Assembly: GCF_029889845.1 (NCBI RefSeq)
Contig: NZ_JARANV010000022.1
Coordinates: 1-64,000 of the forward strand
Reading direction: 5' to 3'
Source of the DNA: Halomonas sp. 25-S5
GTDB lineage: Bacteria > Pseudomonadota > Gammaproteobacteria > Pseudomonadales > Halomonadaceae
DNA length: 64,000 bases
The notes beneath the pieces are model-generated. The model did not search any database, had not been told where the DNA came from, and worked only from the letters and a program-made list of their open reading frames with translations. The stretch's first letter is position 1, and the number at the start of each line of letters is the position of its first letter. Position numbers and translations under genes: made by a program. This document shows positions 56,067 to 64,000 of this stretch, piece after piece.

Positions 56067-56182
56067 TGCCCGGTGCGCTGTCGCTTACCAGGCCTACGGC
56101 CGAGGCAAGGCTCGGTAGGCCCGATAAGCCGGAGGCGCATCGGGCGAAAGTTGCCCGGTGCGCTGTCGCTTACCGGGCCTAC
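56067..56182. repeat. Cluster of three 31-bp REP-like elements
   Basis: Copies at 56067-56097 (+), 56115-56145 (-) and 56152-56182 (+) alternate in orientation, the same composite design as enterobacterial BIMEs. The middle copy is a variant (CCCGATAAGCCGGAGGCGCATCGGG). The rest of 55917-56252 contains no gene. Confidence 0.82.
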
Positions 56183-56252
56183 TGCTGTTGATACCATTCG
56201 CGCAATGCATTGCGCTTCCACAACGGCGGCATCGGGCATGGCAAGCTCGCCA

Positions 56253-58004
56253 CTACCCCTGCAGCTCGGCACAACCCCGCGCCAGAGTCTCGTGACTCTC
56301 GTCGTGCAACTCACGCCAGGCGTCATAGGTGCTCAGAAACACCCGTCCGGTCAGCTCATGGCAGAACTCGGTGTGCTGCAGCCGGTCCATCACCGGCCCC
56401 TTGACCTCGGCCAGATGCAGGGCGACGTCGGCGTCCTTGAGCCGCGCATTGATCGCCTCCAGGCTCTCCAGCGCCGAGGCATCGATGACGTTGACCGCCT
56501 GGCAGGCCAGCACGATGTGCTCAAGCGCCGGCTGGCGGGCCGCCAGGGTCATGACGGTGTCCTCCAGATAGCGGGCGTTGGCGAAGTAGAGGCTCTCGTC
56601 GACCCGCAGGATAGCCAGCTGGTCGTCGGTTTCCACCTGGTGGCGACGCACGTTGCGAAAGTGCTCGCTGCCGGGGACCCGCCCCACCACGGCACTGTGG
56701 GGGCGACTGGTGCGATACAGGTGCAGGCCGAGCGACAGCACCACGCCGACCAGGATGCCGCTCTCCACGCCATGCACCAGCGTCAGGATCAGGGTCGCCA
56801 GCATGGCCACGCCGTCGGCACGGGAATACGCCCAGGTGCGCTTGATGGCCGGCAGATCGATCAGGGTACCCACGGCGACGATGATGGTGGCGGCCAGCGT
56901 CGCCTTGGGCAGGAAGGCCAGGGGGGTGGTCAGGGTCAGCGTCGCCAGGGCGATGCCCAGGGCGGTGAAGGCGCCGGCGAGTGGCGTGACGGCACCGGCC
57001 TCGAAGTTGACCACCGACCGGGAGAAACCGCCGGATACCGGCGACCCGCCGCTCGTCCCCGCCCCGATATTGGCCAGCCCCATGGCGATCAGCTCCTGGT
57101 TGGGATCGATCCGCTGGCGCCGCTTGGCGGCCAGGGTCTGGGCCACCGAGACCGACTCCACGAAGCCGACGAGGCTGATCAGCACCGCCGCCGGCAGCAA
57201 GCTCGACCACAGCGCGGGATCCAGGCTCGGCAGGGCCAGGGACGGTAGGCCGCTGGGCACCTCGCCCACCAGATCCACGCCGCGCTCGCCCAACCCCAGG
57301 CTCCAGGCCAGGAGAGTGGTGGCGATTACCGCCGAGACCGGCGCGGCCTTGGCCACCAGGTCGGCGACGGTCGCCGACAGCCCCAGGCGCCTCAGGCCGC
57401 CCTTGAGATAGCGCCGGCACACGAGAAGAAACCCCCAGACTCCCAGGCCGATCGCCAGGGTGATGACATTGATGCCATCAAGCCCCGCGACCAGCGCCGA
57501 CCCCATCTCCACCAGGTTGTGACCGGACGACTCCACGCCCAGCACATGACGCAGCTGGCTGCCGGCGATCAGGATGCCAGAGGCGGTGACGAAGCCCGAG
57601 ATCACCGGATGGCTCAGGAAGTTGGCCAGAAACCCCAGCCGCAGCAGCCCCATGGTCAAAAGGACCAGGCCGGAGAGAGCGGCCAGCACCAGGGCCGCGC
57701 CGACGTACTCGGCGCTGCCGGGCGCCGCGACCCCCGACAGCGCCGAGGCGGTCATCAGCGAGGCTACCGCCACAGGCCCCACCGCCAAGGTGGCGCTGGT
57801 GCCGAAGAGGGCATAGAGCACCAGCGGCAGCATGCTGGCGTAGAGCCCCACCTCCGGCGGCAGGCCAGCCAGCAGCGCATAGGCCAGCGCCTGGGGCACC
57901 AGCATGAGGGTGACGATCACCGCCGCCACCAGGTCACGCGCCAGCACATCGCGCCGATAGCCGTGCAGCCAGCCGATCAGGGGAATCCAGCGTGAAGGGA
58001 TCAT
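56253..58004 (-). CDS. SulP-family anion transporter with STAS domain
   Basis: A 583-residue SLC26/SulP protein: ten or more TM helices from about 25 to 430 (LVAAVIVTLMLVPQALAYAL, GVGTSGG-like NIGAGTSGGSPVSGGFSRSV) and a C-terminal cytoplasmic STAS domain at about 445-560 (LAILRVDESLYFANARYLED, then QAVNVIDASALESLEAINAR). Family members move sulfate, bicarbonate or other anions. Given the two persulfide-linked genes upstream on the same strand, sulfate or sulfite handling is plausible. The ribosome site is weak. Confidence 0.9.
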   Translation of the reverse strand: MIPSRWIPLIGWLHGYRRDVLARDLVAAVIVTLMLVPQALAYALLAGLPPEVGLYASMLPLVLYALFGTSATLAVGPVAVASLMTASALSGVAAPGSAEYVGAALVLAALSGLVLLTMGLLRLGFLANFLSHPVISGFVTASGILIAGSQLRHVLGVESSGHNLVEMGSALVAGLDGINVITLAIGLGVWGFLLVCRRYLKGGLRRLGLSATVADLVAKAAPVSAVIATTLLAWSLGLGERGVDLVGEVPSGLPSLALPSLDPALWSSLLPAAVLISLVGFVESVSVAQTLAAKRRQRIDPNQELIAMGLANIGAGTSGGSPVSGGFSRSVVNFEAGAVTPLAGAFTALGIALATLTLTTPLAFLPKATLAATIIVAVGTLIDLPAIKRTWAYSRADGVAMLATLILTLVHGVESGILVGVVLSLGLHLYRTSRPHSAVVGRVPGSEHFRNVRRHQVETDDQLAILRVDESLYFANARYLEDTVMTLAARQPALEHIVLACQAVNVIDASALESLEAINARLKDADVALHLAEVKGPVMDRLQHTEFCHELTGRVFLSTYDAWRELHDESHETLARGCAELQG

Positions 58005-58132
58005 TAAGGTCTCGTCATCTGCGGTGAACCCTGTTCAATCGCGGCGAGCCGCCCGGGCCCGTCACTCCTGCCCCTTGAGCATGCCATTCCCGTAGCGCCA
58101 GGACGGCGTTATCGCTGTCGTGCGTGGCGCTG

Positions 58133-58552
58133 TCAGGCCTTGAGCATCTCGCGGATAGGCTGGGGGTCATGGCCCGCGTCATGGGCCGCCGCCAGCAGCG
58201 CCGGGATATCGCAGCCAGCCTCCCGGGAGCGAGCCTGTGCCCAGAGGTGCAAGGCCCGCTTTCCGGTCTTGCAGAAAGCCAGGATGGGCGCGGGCAGCCC
58301 ATCGAGGGCCTGGCCGAAGGCCTCGATATCGGCCTCCGAGTATTCGCCCGGGATGACCGGGATACAGCGCCATTCGAGGCCCAGCTCGGCCGCCCGGGCA
58401 CTCAGGGCACGGTCGTCGGGATGGTCCTCGGCTTCGCCGGGACGGCGGTTGCAGATCACCGAGCGGAAGCCGCGACGGGCGACCTCATCGAGATCGGCGG
58501 GTGTCACGGCACCGGTGATGGCGAAGCCGGGTTCGAGTTCATGGATCTGCAT
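58133..58552 (-). CDS. DUF442 / TIGR01244 protein-tyrosine-phosphatase-like sulfurtransferase
   Basis: A 139-residue protein of the family fused to or encoded beside Blh persulfide dioxygenases. The Cx5R-type loop is AFCKTGKRALHLWA (C94, R99). N-terminal GFAITGAVTPADLDEVARRG and FRSVICNRRPGEAEDHP are characteristic. A rhodanese-like sulfur-transfer role has been proposed for the family. AGGAG precedes the ATG. It lies 41 bp downstream of the persulfide-dioxygenase-like gene. Confidence 0.88.
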   Translation of the reverse strand: MQIHELEPGFAITGAVTPADLDEVARRGFRSVICNRRPGEAEDHPDDRALSARAAELGLEWRCIPVIPGEYSEADIEAFGQALDGLPAPILAFCKTGKRALHLWAQARSREAGCDIPALLAAAHDAGHDPQPIREMLKA

Positions 58553-58593
58553 GGGCGCTCTCCTAGGGAGATGATGTCTGGAAAAATGGGCTG

Positions 58594-59460
58594 TCAGAAC
58601 GTGTTGATCGGCACCTTGAGGTAGACCTGGCCATTATCTTCTGCCGGCGGCATATGACCGGCGCGCATGTTGACCTGCACCGAAGGCAGGATCAGCCGGG
58701 GCATGTCCAGGGTCGCGTCGCGCTCGGTGCGCATCTTGACGAACGCCTCCTCGCTGACCCCTTCGTGGACATGGACGTTGTGGGCGCGCTGCTCGGCCAC
58801 GCTGGTCTCGTGCTGGTACGCCTCGCGATCCGGCGCCTTGTAGTCATGGCACAGGAACAGTCGGGTCTCGCCCGGCAGCGCCAGCACCTTCTGGATGGAG
58901 CGGTAGAGGGTGCGCGCGTCGCCGCCCGGGAAGTCGCAGCGGGCAGTGCCGTAATCGGGCATGAACAGGGTATCGCCGACGAAGGCGGCATCACCGATCA
59001 CGTAAGTCAAGCAGGCCGGGGTGTGGCCCGGGGTGTGCAGCACCCGCCCTTCCAGGTTGCCGATGGTGAAGCTGTCGCCCTCCTCGAAGAGGCGGTCGAA
59101 CTGGCTACCGTCGCGGGCGAACTCGGTGCCGGCATTGAAGGCCTTGCCGAAGACATCCTGCACCACGGTGATCTGAGCGCCGATGCCGGTCTTGCCGCCC
59201 AGCGTCTCGTGCAGATAGGGCGCGGCGGAGAGGTGGTCGGCGTGAACGTGGGTCTCGAGGACCCACTCCACCTCGAGGGCGTTGTCGCGCACGAAGGCGA
59301 TGATCGCGTCGGCGGAGCGCACGTCGGTGCGCCCGGCGGCGTAGTCGAAGTCGAGCACCGAATCGAGGATCGCGCAGGCGTGGCTGTCGGGATCCTGCAC
59401 CACATAGCTGAAGGTGTTGGTCGGCTCGTCGAAGAAGTGGGTCACGATGGGATCAGACAT
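58594..59460 (-). CDS. blh: Persulfide-dioxygenase-like MBL-fold hydrolase (Blh/ETHE1 type)
   Basis: A 288-residue metallo-beta-lactamase-fold protein. The first metal motif is ETHVHADHLSAAPYL (H71, H73, D75, H76); GHTPACLTYVIGDAAFVGDT supplies further ligands, and the family signature GTARCDFPGGDARTLYRSIQ is present. Blh/ETHE1-type enzymes oxidise glutathione persulfide to sulfite during sulfide detoxification. GGAG precedes the ATG. A palindromic AT-rich sequence lies 60 bp upstream, where a persulfide-sensing repressor (BigR/SqrR type) would bind in related systems; no such regulator gene is in the window. Confidence 0.9.
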   Translation of the reverse strand: MSDPIVTHFFDEPTNTFSYVVQDPDSHACAILDSVLDFDYAAGRTDVRSADAIIAFVRDNALEVEWVLETHVHADHLSAAPYLHETLGGKTGIGAQITVVQDVFGKAFNAGTEFARDGSQFDRLFEEGDSFTIGNLEGRVLHTPGHTPACLTYVIGDAAFVGDTLFMPDYGTARCDFPGGDARTLYRSIQKVLALPGETRLFLCHDYKAPDREAYQHETSVAEQRAHNVHVHEGVSEEAFVKMRTERDATLDMPRLILPSVQVNMRAGHMPPAEDNGQVYLKVPINTF

Positions 59461-59519
59461 GGCAAACGCTCTCCGTCTGTGTGCTGTCTTGCAGCGATGG
59501 CCACAGCTTAAAACAAATT

Positions 59520-59534
59520 TATGTTCTAAACATA
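59520..59534. promoter_or_regulatory. AT-rich palindrome upstream of blh (candidate operator)
   Basis: TATGTT-CTA-AACATA is a 6-bp inverted repeat in the only AT-rich stretch (59508-59553) of this region, 60 bp upstream of the blh start. It is placed like a promoter-overlapping operator of a small winged-helix repressor such as BigR. Confidence 0.45.
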
Positions 59535-59685
59535 GATTGTTTATGCATATAAAGACTGGGATAGATGTCGCTTCGCAGCCTCTTTGGGGTCACTGGGCAG
59601 GAGGGAACGGCCACCGGGAGATCGCATCACCTCTTGGAGCGGCCATGCAGGCGCCATAAACGCCAGTACACCGAGCGGGACGGGA

Positions 59686-59756
59686 CGCCTTGTGCGCTGT
59701 CGCTTACCAGGCCTACGGCTGGCTTGCCGGCCCGATAAGCCGGAGGCGCATCAGGC
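59686..59756. repeat. Pair of 31-bp REP-like elements in opposite orientation
   Basis: Copies at 59686-59716 (+, slightly diverged) and 59727-59756 (-) form a BIME-like pair between blh and the beta-CASP gene; otherwise 59535-59766 holds no gene. Confidence 0.78.
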
Positions 59757-59766
59757 GGAACACCGC

Positions 59767-61176
59767 TCAGAGCTCGATACGGTCGCCGTAGGCGGGAATC
59801 TCTGCCTCGATGTCGCTCCGGGTGAGGGCCGCCTGCAGCGCCTGCTGGGCTCCGGGCTCGCCATGCACCAGATAGAAGCGAGGTCGGTTGCGGAAGGCGC
59901 CGGCCCAGCCCAGCAGCTGGGTCTGGCCGGCATGGGCCGAGAAGCCGCCAATGGTGTGAACCCTCGCCTTGACCGCCAGGTCCCGGCCCATCACGCGGAT
60001 CCGCTCGGCGCCGTCGACGATCTGGCGCCCCACCGTGCCCGCCGCCTGGAAGCCCACGATCACCAGCCGGGTATCAGGTTTCTCCAGGTTGTAGCGGAAG
60101 TGGTGGATGATGCGCCCGCCATTGCACATCCCGGCCCCGGCGATGATGATCGCCCCGCCGTGAATGCGGTTGATGGCCATGGACTCCTCCACCGTGCGGG
60201 TCATGCGCAGGATCGGCAGGTACTGGCGGGTGTCGCCGCTGGCCGCCACGTTGAGCACCTTGAGGTCCTCGGGATCCAGCGCCTTGCGTGCCCGGTGATA
60301 GAGCTCGGTGACACGGATCGCCATGGGGCTGTCCAGGAACACCATCTGCTGGCGCAGCCGCCCCTCGTGGTAGAGCACGCTCAGGTGGTAGAGGATCTCC
60401 TGGGTACGCCCCACGGCGAAGGCGGGAATCAGTACGTTGCCGCCGTCGGCATGGGCCTCCTCCAGCACGCGGGCGAACTCCTCGAGGGTGTCCCCCAGGG
60501 GCCGATGATCGCGGTCGCCATAGGTGCTCTCCATCAGCACCAGGTCAGCGTCATAGAGCTTCTCGGGATCCTTCATCAGCACCGAGCTGGGATTGCCCAG
60601 GTCGCCCGAGAATACCAGGCGCTTCTCTTGCCCCCCGGAGGGCAGGGCCAGCTCGACAATGGCCGAACCGAGGATGTGGCCGGCGTCGCGGAATACCAGG
60701 CTGGCCCCGCCCGGCAACCGGGCCGGCTGGCCGTAGGGATGGGTCTCGCAGAGCGCCAGGGTCTGTTCCACGTCCTCCAGCTCGTAGAGCGGTTCGACCA
60801 GCGGCTTGCCGTTGCGCTTGCGCCACTTGTTCTCCCACTCGACGTCCTTGGCCATGATGAAGGCGGCGTCCTGCAGCATGATCTCCAGCAGGTCGCGGGT
60901 GCCCCGCGTGCAGTGGATCGGCCCGCGATACCCCTCCTTCACCAGCTTGGGCAGCAGCCCCGAGTGATCGAGATGGCCATGGGAGAGCACCACCGCCTCG
61001 AGCTCCCGGGGCAGCTTGCCGAAGGACTTGGCGTTGGCCTCGTCGGCATCGCTGCCGCCCTGGTGCAGGCCACACTCCAGCAGCAACTTGTGCGAGCGGC
61101 CGTTGCCGTCCAGTTCGATGAGATAGCGCGAGCCGGTAACCTCCTTGACCGCGCCCTGGAAGGTGAGAGTCGACAT
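59767..61176 (-). CDS. Beta-CASP metallo-beta-lactamase-fold hydrolase (putative RNase)
   Basis: A 469-residue protein of the bacterial beta-CASP/CPSF-like family. Metal motifs: SHGHLDHSGLLPKL, RDAGHILGSAIVEL and VFSGDLGNP. Beta-CASP motifs: LMESTYGDRDH, AFAVGRTQEIL, GFQAAGTVGRQI and the final HTIGGFSAHAGQ. Related proteins are endo- or exoribonucleases, though most free-standing proteobacterial members are uncharacterised. AAGGAG precedes the ATG at 61176; the upstream frame to 61290 is not conserved-looking. It is divergent from gntK. Confidence 0.88.
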   Translation of the reverse strand: MSTLTFQGAVKEVTGSRYLIELDGNGRSHKLLLECGLHQGGSDADEANAKSFGKLPRELEAVVLSHGHLDHSGLLPKLVKEGYRGPIHCTRGTRDLLEIMLQDAAFIMAKDVEWENKWRKRNGKPLVEPLYELEDVEQTLALCETHPYGQPARLPGGASLVFRDAGHILGSAIVELALPSGGQEKRLVFSGDLGNPSSVLMKDPEKLYDADLVLMESTYGDRDHRPLGDTLEEFARVLEEAHADGGNVLIPAFAVGRTQEILYHLSVLYHEGRLRQQMVFLDSPMAIRVTELYHRARKALDPEDLKVLNVAASGDTRQYLPILRMTRTVEESMAINRIHGGAIIIAGAGMCNGGRIIHHFRYNLEKPDTRLVIVGFQAAGTVGRQIVDGAERIRVMGRDLAVKARVHTIGGFSAHAGQTQLLGWAGAFRNRPRFYLVHGEPGAQQALQAALTRSDIEAEIPAYGDRIEL

Positions 61177-61469
61177 GGTCTCGCTCCTTATCGCCGAGGA
61201 ACAGCGTATAGCCGAAGAACAGGGCGGAGACACGGCCCCGGCATGCCCCCTTCGTCTCAGCATAACGGATTCCCGACCAGCCGGCGTCATTCACGCCGCT
61301 CCTCTTGACCCGGGTCATCCGGCACCGGGTGGCCCATCGACTCACCCAGCTTCGACACCGGAAGAAGAGTGAAGACCCCTGGCCACTGACCGATATTCAC
61401 TGGCCATTCATGGCCTTTTTTCGCTATGATGAAGGGTAACGACCTCGCCAATACAATGGAAGAAGACAG

Positions 61470-61979
61470 ATGGAATCCACGCCGATACTCGCGCTGGTCA
61501 TGGGGGTTTCAGGATCAGGAAAGTCGCATATCGGCAAGTTGGTTGCCGAGGCCACCGGGGCCGACTTCATCGATGCCGATGACCACCACAGCCCCACCAG
61601 CATCGCCAAGATGTCACGTGGCGAACCCCTCAACGATGGCGACCGGGAAGGCTGGCTCGAGACCCTTGCCGGCTTCTATCGTGACCATGCCAGCCAGGGG
61701 CGCTCCTTGGTGATCGGCTGCTCGGCGCTCAAGCGCCGCTACCGCGACCAGCTATGCCAGAGCGCTCCCGACCTGAAGATCCTCTACCTGCATGGCAGCC
61801 GCGAGATTCTGCTGGAGCGTCTTCGCGGCCGCAAAGGGCATTTCTTCCAGGGCGAGCATATGCTGGATAGCCAACTTCGTGATCTTGAGCCGCCTGGCGA
61901 CAGCGAAGCCATCCGCCTGGATGTCGCCCTATCACCCGAGACAATTGTGGAAGAATTCCTGTGTAAATCTCGAGGCTAG
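61470..61979 (+). CDS. gntK: Gluconokinase
   Basis: A 169-residue GntK-type kinase that phosphorylates gluconate to 6-phosphogluconate. The P-loop is VMGVSGSGKSHIGK. Family stretches: DFIDADDHHSPTSIAKMSRG, PLNDGDREGWLETLAGF, and VIGCSALKRRYRDQLC. A TATGAT at 61425-61430 may be its -10. The 293-bp interval from 61177 holds a short GGCCA-TTCA-TGGCC hairpin followed by T6 (about 61402-61421) and a 15-bp imperfect direct repeat near 61190-61222. Convergent with a TRAP transporter, it may serve a sugar-acid pathway. Confidence 0.93.
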   Translation: MESTPILALVMGVSGSGKSHIGKLVAEATGADFIDADDHHSPTSIAKMSRGEPLNDGDREGWLETLAGFYRDHASQGRSLVIGCSALKRRYRDQLCQSAPDLKILYLHGSREILLERLRGRKGHFFQGEHMLDSQLRDLEPPGDSEAIRLDVALSPETIVEEFLCKSRG

Positions 61980-62023
61980 TGGTTACGAAGTGGTGAAATT
62001 ACGCTGCATAGATAGAGCGAAAA

Positions 62024-62050
62024 GGGAGGCCATCGGCCTCCCTCTTTCTT
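62024..62050. terminator. Bidirectional terminator between gntK and the TRAP genes
   Basis: GGGAGGCC-ATC-GGCCTCCC followed by TCTTTCTT on the plus strand and by TTTTCGC on the minus strand, between convergent genes. Confidence 0.88.
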
Positions 62051-62077
62051 GCTGCCTTTAAGGCCTTTTTACTTACC

Positions 62078-63379
62078 TTACAGCGGCCAGATGGCCAACT
62101 GCGGCCACAAGAGCAGCGCCGCCAGCATCAGCAGCTGGATCGCCATGAAGGGCAGCACCGAGACGTAGATGTCCTTGAGGCTGATCTCCGGCGGCGCCAC
62201 GCTCTTCAGGTAGAAGGCCGCGGGGCCGAACGGCGGCGACAGGAACGACACCTGCATGTTCACCGCGAACAGGATGCCGAACCAGATCGGATCAAAGCCC
62301 AGCTGAGTGACGATGGGCAGGAAGATCGGCAGGGCCAGCATGGCGATGCCGATCCAGTCCAGGAACAGCCCCAGCACCAGCATGATCGCCATCATCACCA
62401 GGATGATCACGATCGGTGCCACCTCGAGCCCCAGGATCATCCCCGAGACGAAGCGGTTGCCGCCCATCAGGTTGTAGACCCCCACCAGCGCCGCGGCGCC
62501 GATGCCGATCCAGATGATCATGCCGCAGGTGTAGAGCGTCTGGCCCAGGCTGCGGTGCAGCATCGTCACGCTGAACTCGCCGCGCAGCACGATGGCCAGC
62601 ATCACCCCGAACACCCCCATGGCCGCCGCCTCGGTCACCGAGGCGATGCCGCCATAGATGGTGCCCAGCACCAGGAAGGCGACCATTCCCGGCAGCAGGA
62701 TCGCCTTGACCGCCTCGAACTTGCTGGCGAAGGGATTGTCCTGGGTCTCGGCGGTGAGCGGTGGGCCCATCGCCGGGTTCTTCAGGCAGCGCACCATCAC
62801 GTAGGCGATGTAGGAGCCCATCAGGATCACCGCCGGGGTGATCGCCGCGGTGAACAGCTCGGCGATGGAGACGCTGGCGATCAGGCCGTAGATGATCAGC
62901 ACGATCGACGGCGGCATCATGGTGCCCAGCGCCCCGCCGGCGCACACCACGCCGATGGAGAGCCGCTTGTCGTAGCCCAGGCGCAGCATCTGCGGCAGCG
63001 CCAGGATGCCCAGCAGCACGATCTCGCCGCCGATGATCCCCGACAGCGCGGCGAGGAAGAAGGCCACCACGATGGTCTGCACCGCCACGCCGCCGGGCAG
63101 TCGCCCGGCGAACACCCGCATGGCGTTGAACAGGTCCTTGGCGATGCCGGAGCGGTCGAGCAGCGAGGCCATCAGCACGAACATCGGCACCGCCACCAGC
63201 GAGTACTCGGTGATGAAGCTGAACACCCGGCTGGTGACCAGCGGCAGCGCCGTCTCGCCGAACCAGCCGAAGGTGAAGACCATCGCCACCAGGCCGGTGA
63301 TGAAGGCCAGCGGCAGGCCGGTGACCAGCAGGCCGAAGATGGCGGCGATCATCAGGATCGTGGCCGTCCCGATATCCAT
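62078..63379 (-). CDS. dctM: TRAP transporter large permease subunit (DctM)
   Basis: A 433-residue, about 12-helix membrane protein of the DctM family, the transport subunit of Na+-coupled tripartite organic-acid importers. It has the family patterns GLPLAFITGLVAMVFTFGWF, VAVPMFVLMASLL, GGALGTMMPPSIVLIIYGLI and VNMQVSFLSPPFGPAAFYLK. It overlaps the stop of dctQ by one base. The substrate is set by the missing DctP binding protein, presumably just outside the window. Confidence 0.94.
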   Translation of the reverse strand: MDIGTATILMIAAIFGLLVTGLPLAFITGLVAMVFTFGWFGETALPLVTSRVFSFITEYSLVAVPMFVLMASLLDRSGIAKDLFNAMRVFAGRLPGGVAVQTIVVAFFLAALSGIIGGEIVLLGILALPQMLRLGYDKRLSIGVVCAGGALGTMMPPSIVLIIYGLIASVSIAELFTAAITPAVILMGSYIAYVMVRCLKNPAMGPPLTAETQDNPFASKFEAVKAILLPGMVAFLVLGTIYGGIASVTEAAAMGVFGVMLAIVLRGEFSVTMLHRSLGQTLYTCGMIIWIGIGAAALVGVYNLMGGNRFVSGMILGLEVAPIVIILVMMAIMLVLGLFLDWIGIAMLALPIFLPIVTQLGFDPIWFGILFAVNMQVSFLSPPFGPAAFYLKSVAPPEISLKDIYVSVLPFMAIQLLMLAALLLWPQLAIWPL

Positions 63380-63984
63380 CAGCGTGTCTCCCTGTCGGTG
63401 GACTCATGGTCGGCGGGCTCATGGTCGGCGGGACGGGCGCGAATCGACTGCACCAGATGGAGCAGCGCCTGCAGGGTCATCAGCGCCAGGGCGAACAGGA
63501 TCATGCCCTTGACCAGCGCCGGGAAGGGCGGATTCCAGGAGGTCCCGGAGCGCTCCAGCTGCCACTCGCCGAACGGGTTGTGCGAGGCGCGCCAGAACAT
63601 GTGGAAGGCGGCGTAGCTCATGGCCAGGCAGAAGCCCAGAGTCACCAGGTCGTTGAAGCGATCCATCCAGCACGTGAGCCGCGGGCCGGCGCTGTCGTAG
63701 AGCACCTTGACGCGGATATGGCTGTTGCGGGCCAGCGCCGCGGGGCCGCCCAGGGCGAAGGTCACGGCGACCAGGAAGATCACCGACTCGTGCACCCAGG
63801 AGGTGGGATTGTTGAAGCCGTAGCGCAGGAACACCTCGACCACGCTGATGCCCATGGCAATCAGTACCAGCCAGGCGGCGCCGTGGGCGCCCCGGGCCAC
63901 CAGGCGGTCCAGGGCGGTACGTTCGGGGCCGAGCGTCTCGGTCTGCTCGACCGGGTCGCGGTTGTCGGGGGAAGGTTGGGTCAT
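63379..63984 (-). CDS. dctQ: TRAP transporter small permease subunit (DctQ)
   Basis: A 201-residue, four-helix membrane protein of the DctQ family (AAWLVLIAMGISVVEVFLRY, NPTSWVHESVIFLVAVTFAL, typical GGPAALARNSHIRVKV). ATG 63984 follows AAGAG. It is complete; the window ends 16 bp upstream, so the operon's first gene (usually dctP) is not visible. DctQ links the binding protein and the DctM subunit. Confidence 0.9.
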   Translation of the reverse strand: MTQPSPDNRDPVEQTETLGPERTALDRLVARGAHGAAWLVLIAMGISVVEVFLRYGFNNPTSWVHESVIFLVAVTFALGGPAALARNSHIRVKVLYDSAGPRLTCWMDRFNDLVTLGFCLAMSYAAFHMFWRASHNPFGEWQLERSGTSWNPPFPALVKGMILFALALMTLQALLHLVQSIRARPADHEPADHESTDRETR

Positions 63985-64000
63985 GATGGGTCTCTTCACG

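Overview
The window looks like a chromosomal segment of a halophilic gammaproteobacterium, most likely Halomonas or a close relative (Halomonadaceae). This is inferred from high GC, the gene families present, gammaproteobacterial gene orders (rppH-ptsP...lgt...thyA-folA; pckA-hslO-hslR-yrfG/nudE; nrdR-ribD-ribBA-ribH-nusB-thiL-pgpA), a porin, RND and TRAP transporters, and many Pseudomonas/Halomonas-style intergenic repeats. No rRNA gene, tRNA gene or CRISPR array was seen.

Layout. 1-3040 is the edge of a mobile island: the 5' end of a probable group II intron lying inside an IS21-type terminus, the 3' stub of a disrupted gene, an AbiE-type toxin-antitoxin pair and a relaxase fragment. The island is joined to the 3' end of a cupredoxin gene. 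3-11.3 kb carries the cupredoxin, an unrecognised exported protein, a Ktr/Trk potassium transporter, a ligD relic, a membrane diguanylate cyclase, two unrecognised exported proteins and a porin. 11.7-22.1 kb runs mostly on the minus strand (ProQ-domain protein, folA, thyA, a MNT/HEPN pair, lgt, a TSUP permease, a kinase-less receiver protein, ptsP, rppH), with a plus-strand NRDE protein. 22.3-31.9 kb holds a HAD phosphatase, mdh, an RND efflux pair, rsd, dsbB and gshA. 32-43.9 kb holds tex, msrB, pckA, hslO, hslR, yrfG, nudE, an oxidoreductase, ilvD and a second MNT/HEPN pair. 43.9-53.4 kb holds lon, a DUF945 protein and the pgpA-thiL-nusB-ribH-ribBA-ribD-nrdR cluster. 53.5-59.5 kb is a copper/thiol/sulfur neighbourhood (PCuAC chaperone, DsbG, split YeeE/YedE transporter, SulP, DUF442 protein, persulfide-dioxygenase-like hydrolase). 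59.7-64 kb holds a beta-CASP hydrolase, gntK and the membrane subunits of a TRAP transporter.

How genes work together. Several tight minus-strand operons are visible from ATGA overlaps: pgpA/thiL, nusB/ribH, ribD/nrdR, thyA/folA, MNT/HEPN, dsbB/gshA, TSUP/receiver, the two YeeE halves, and dctQ/dctM. The two hydrolase-type sulfur genes and SulP form a co-directional run behind an AT-rich palindrome. Three different nucleotidyltransferase-based toxin-antitoxin modules lie within 44 kb.

Non-coding DNA is unusually repeat-rich: three 7-bp tandem arrays, a 141-bp tandem duplication built on an 85-bp palindromic element, a 31-bp REP-like family (seven copies), and 8-bp and 14-bp tandem arrays. 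Start codons were chosen from Shine-Dalgarno spacing and family alignment from memory; no database search was possible.
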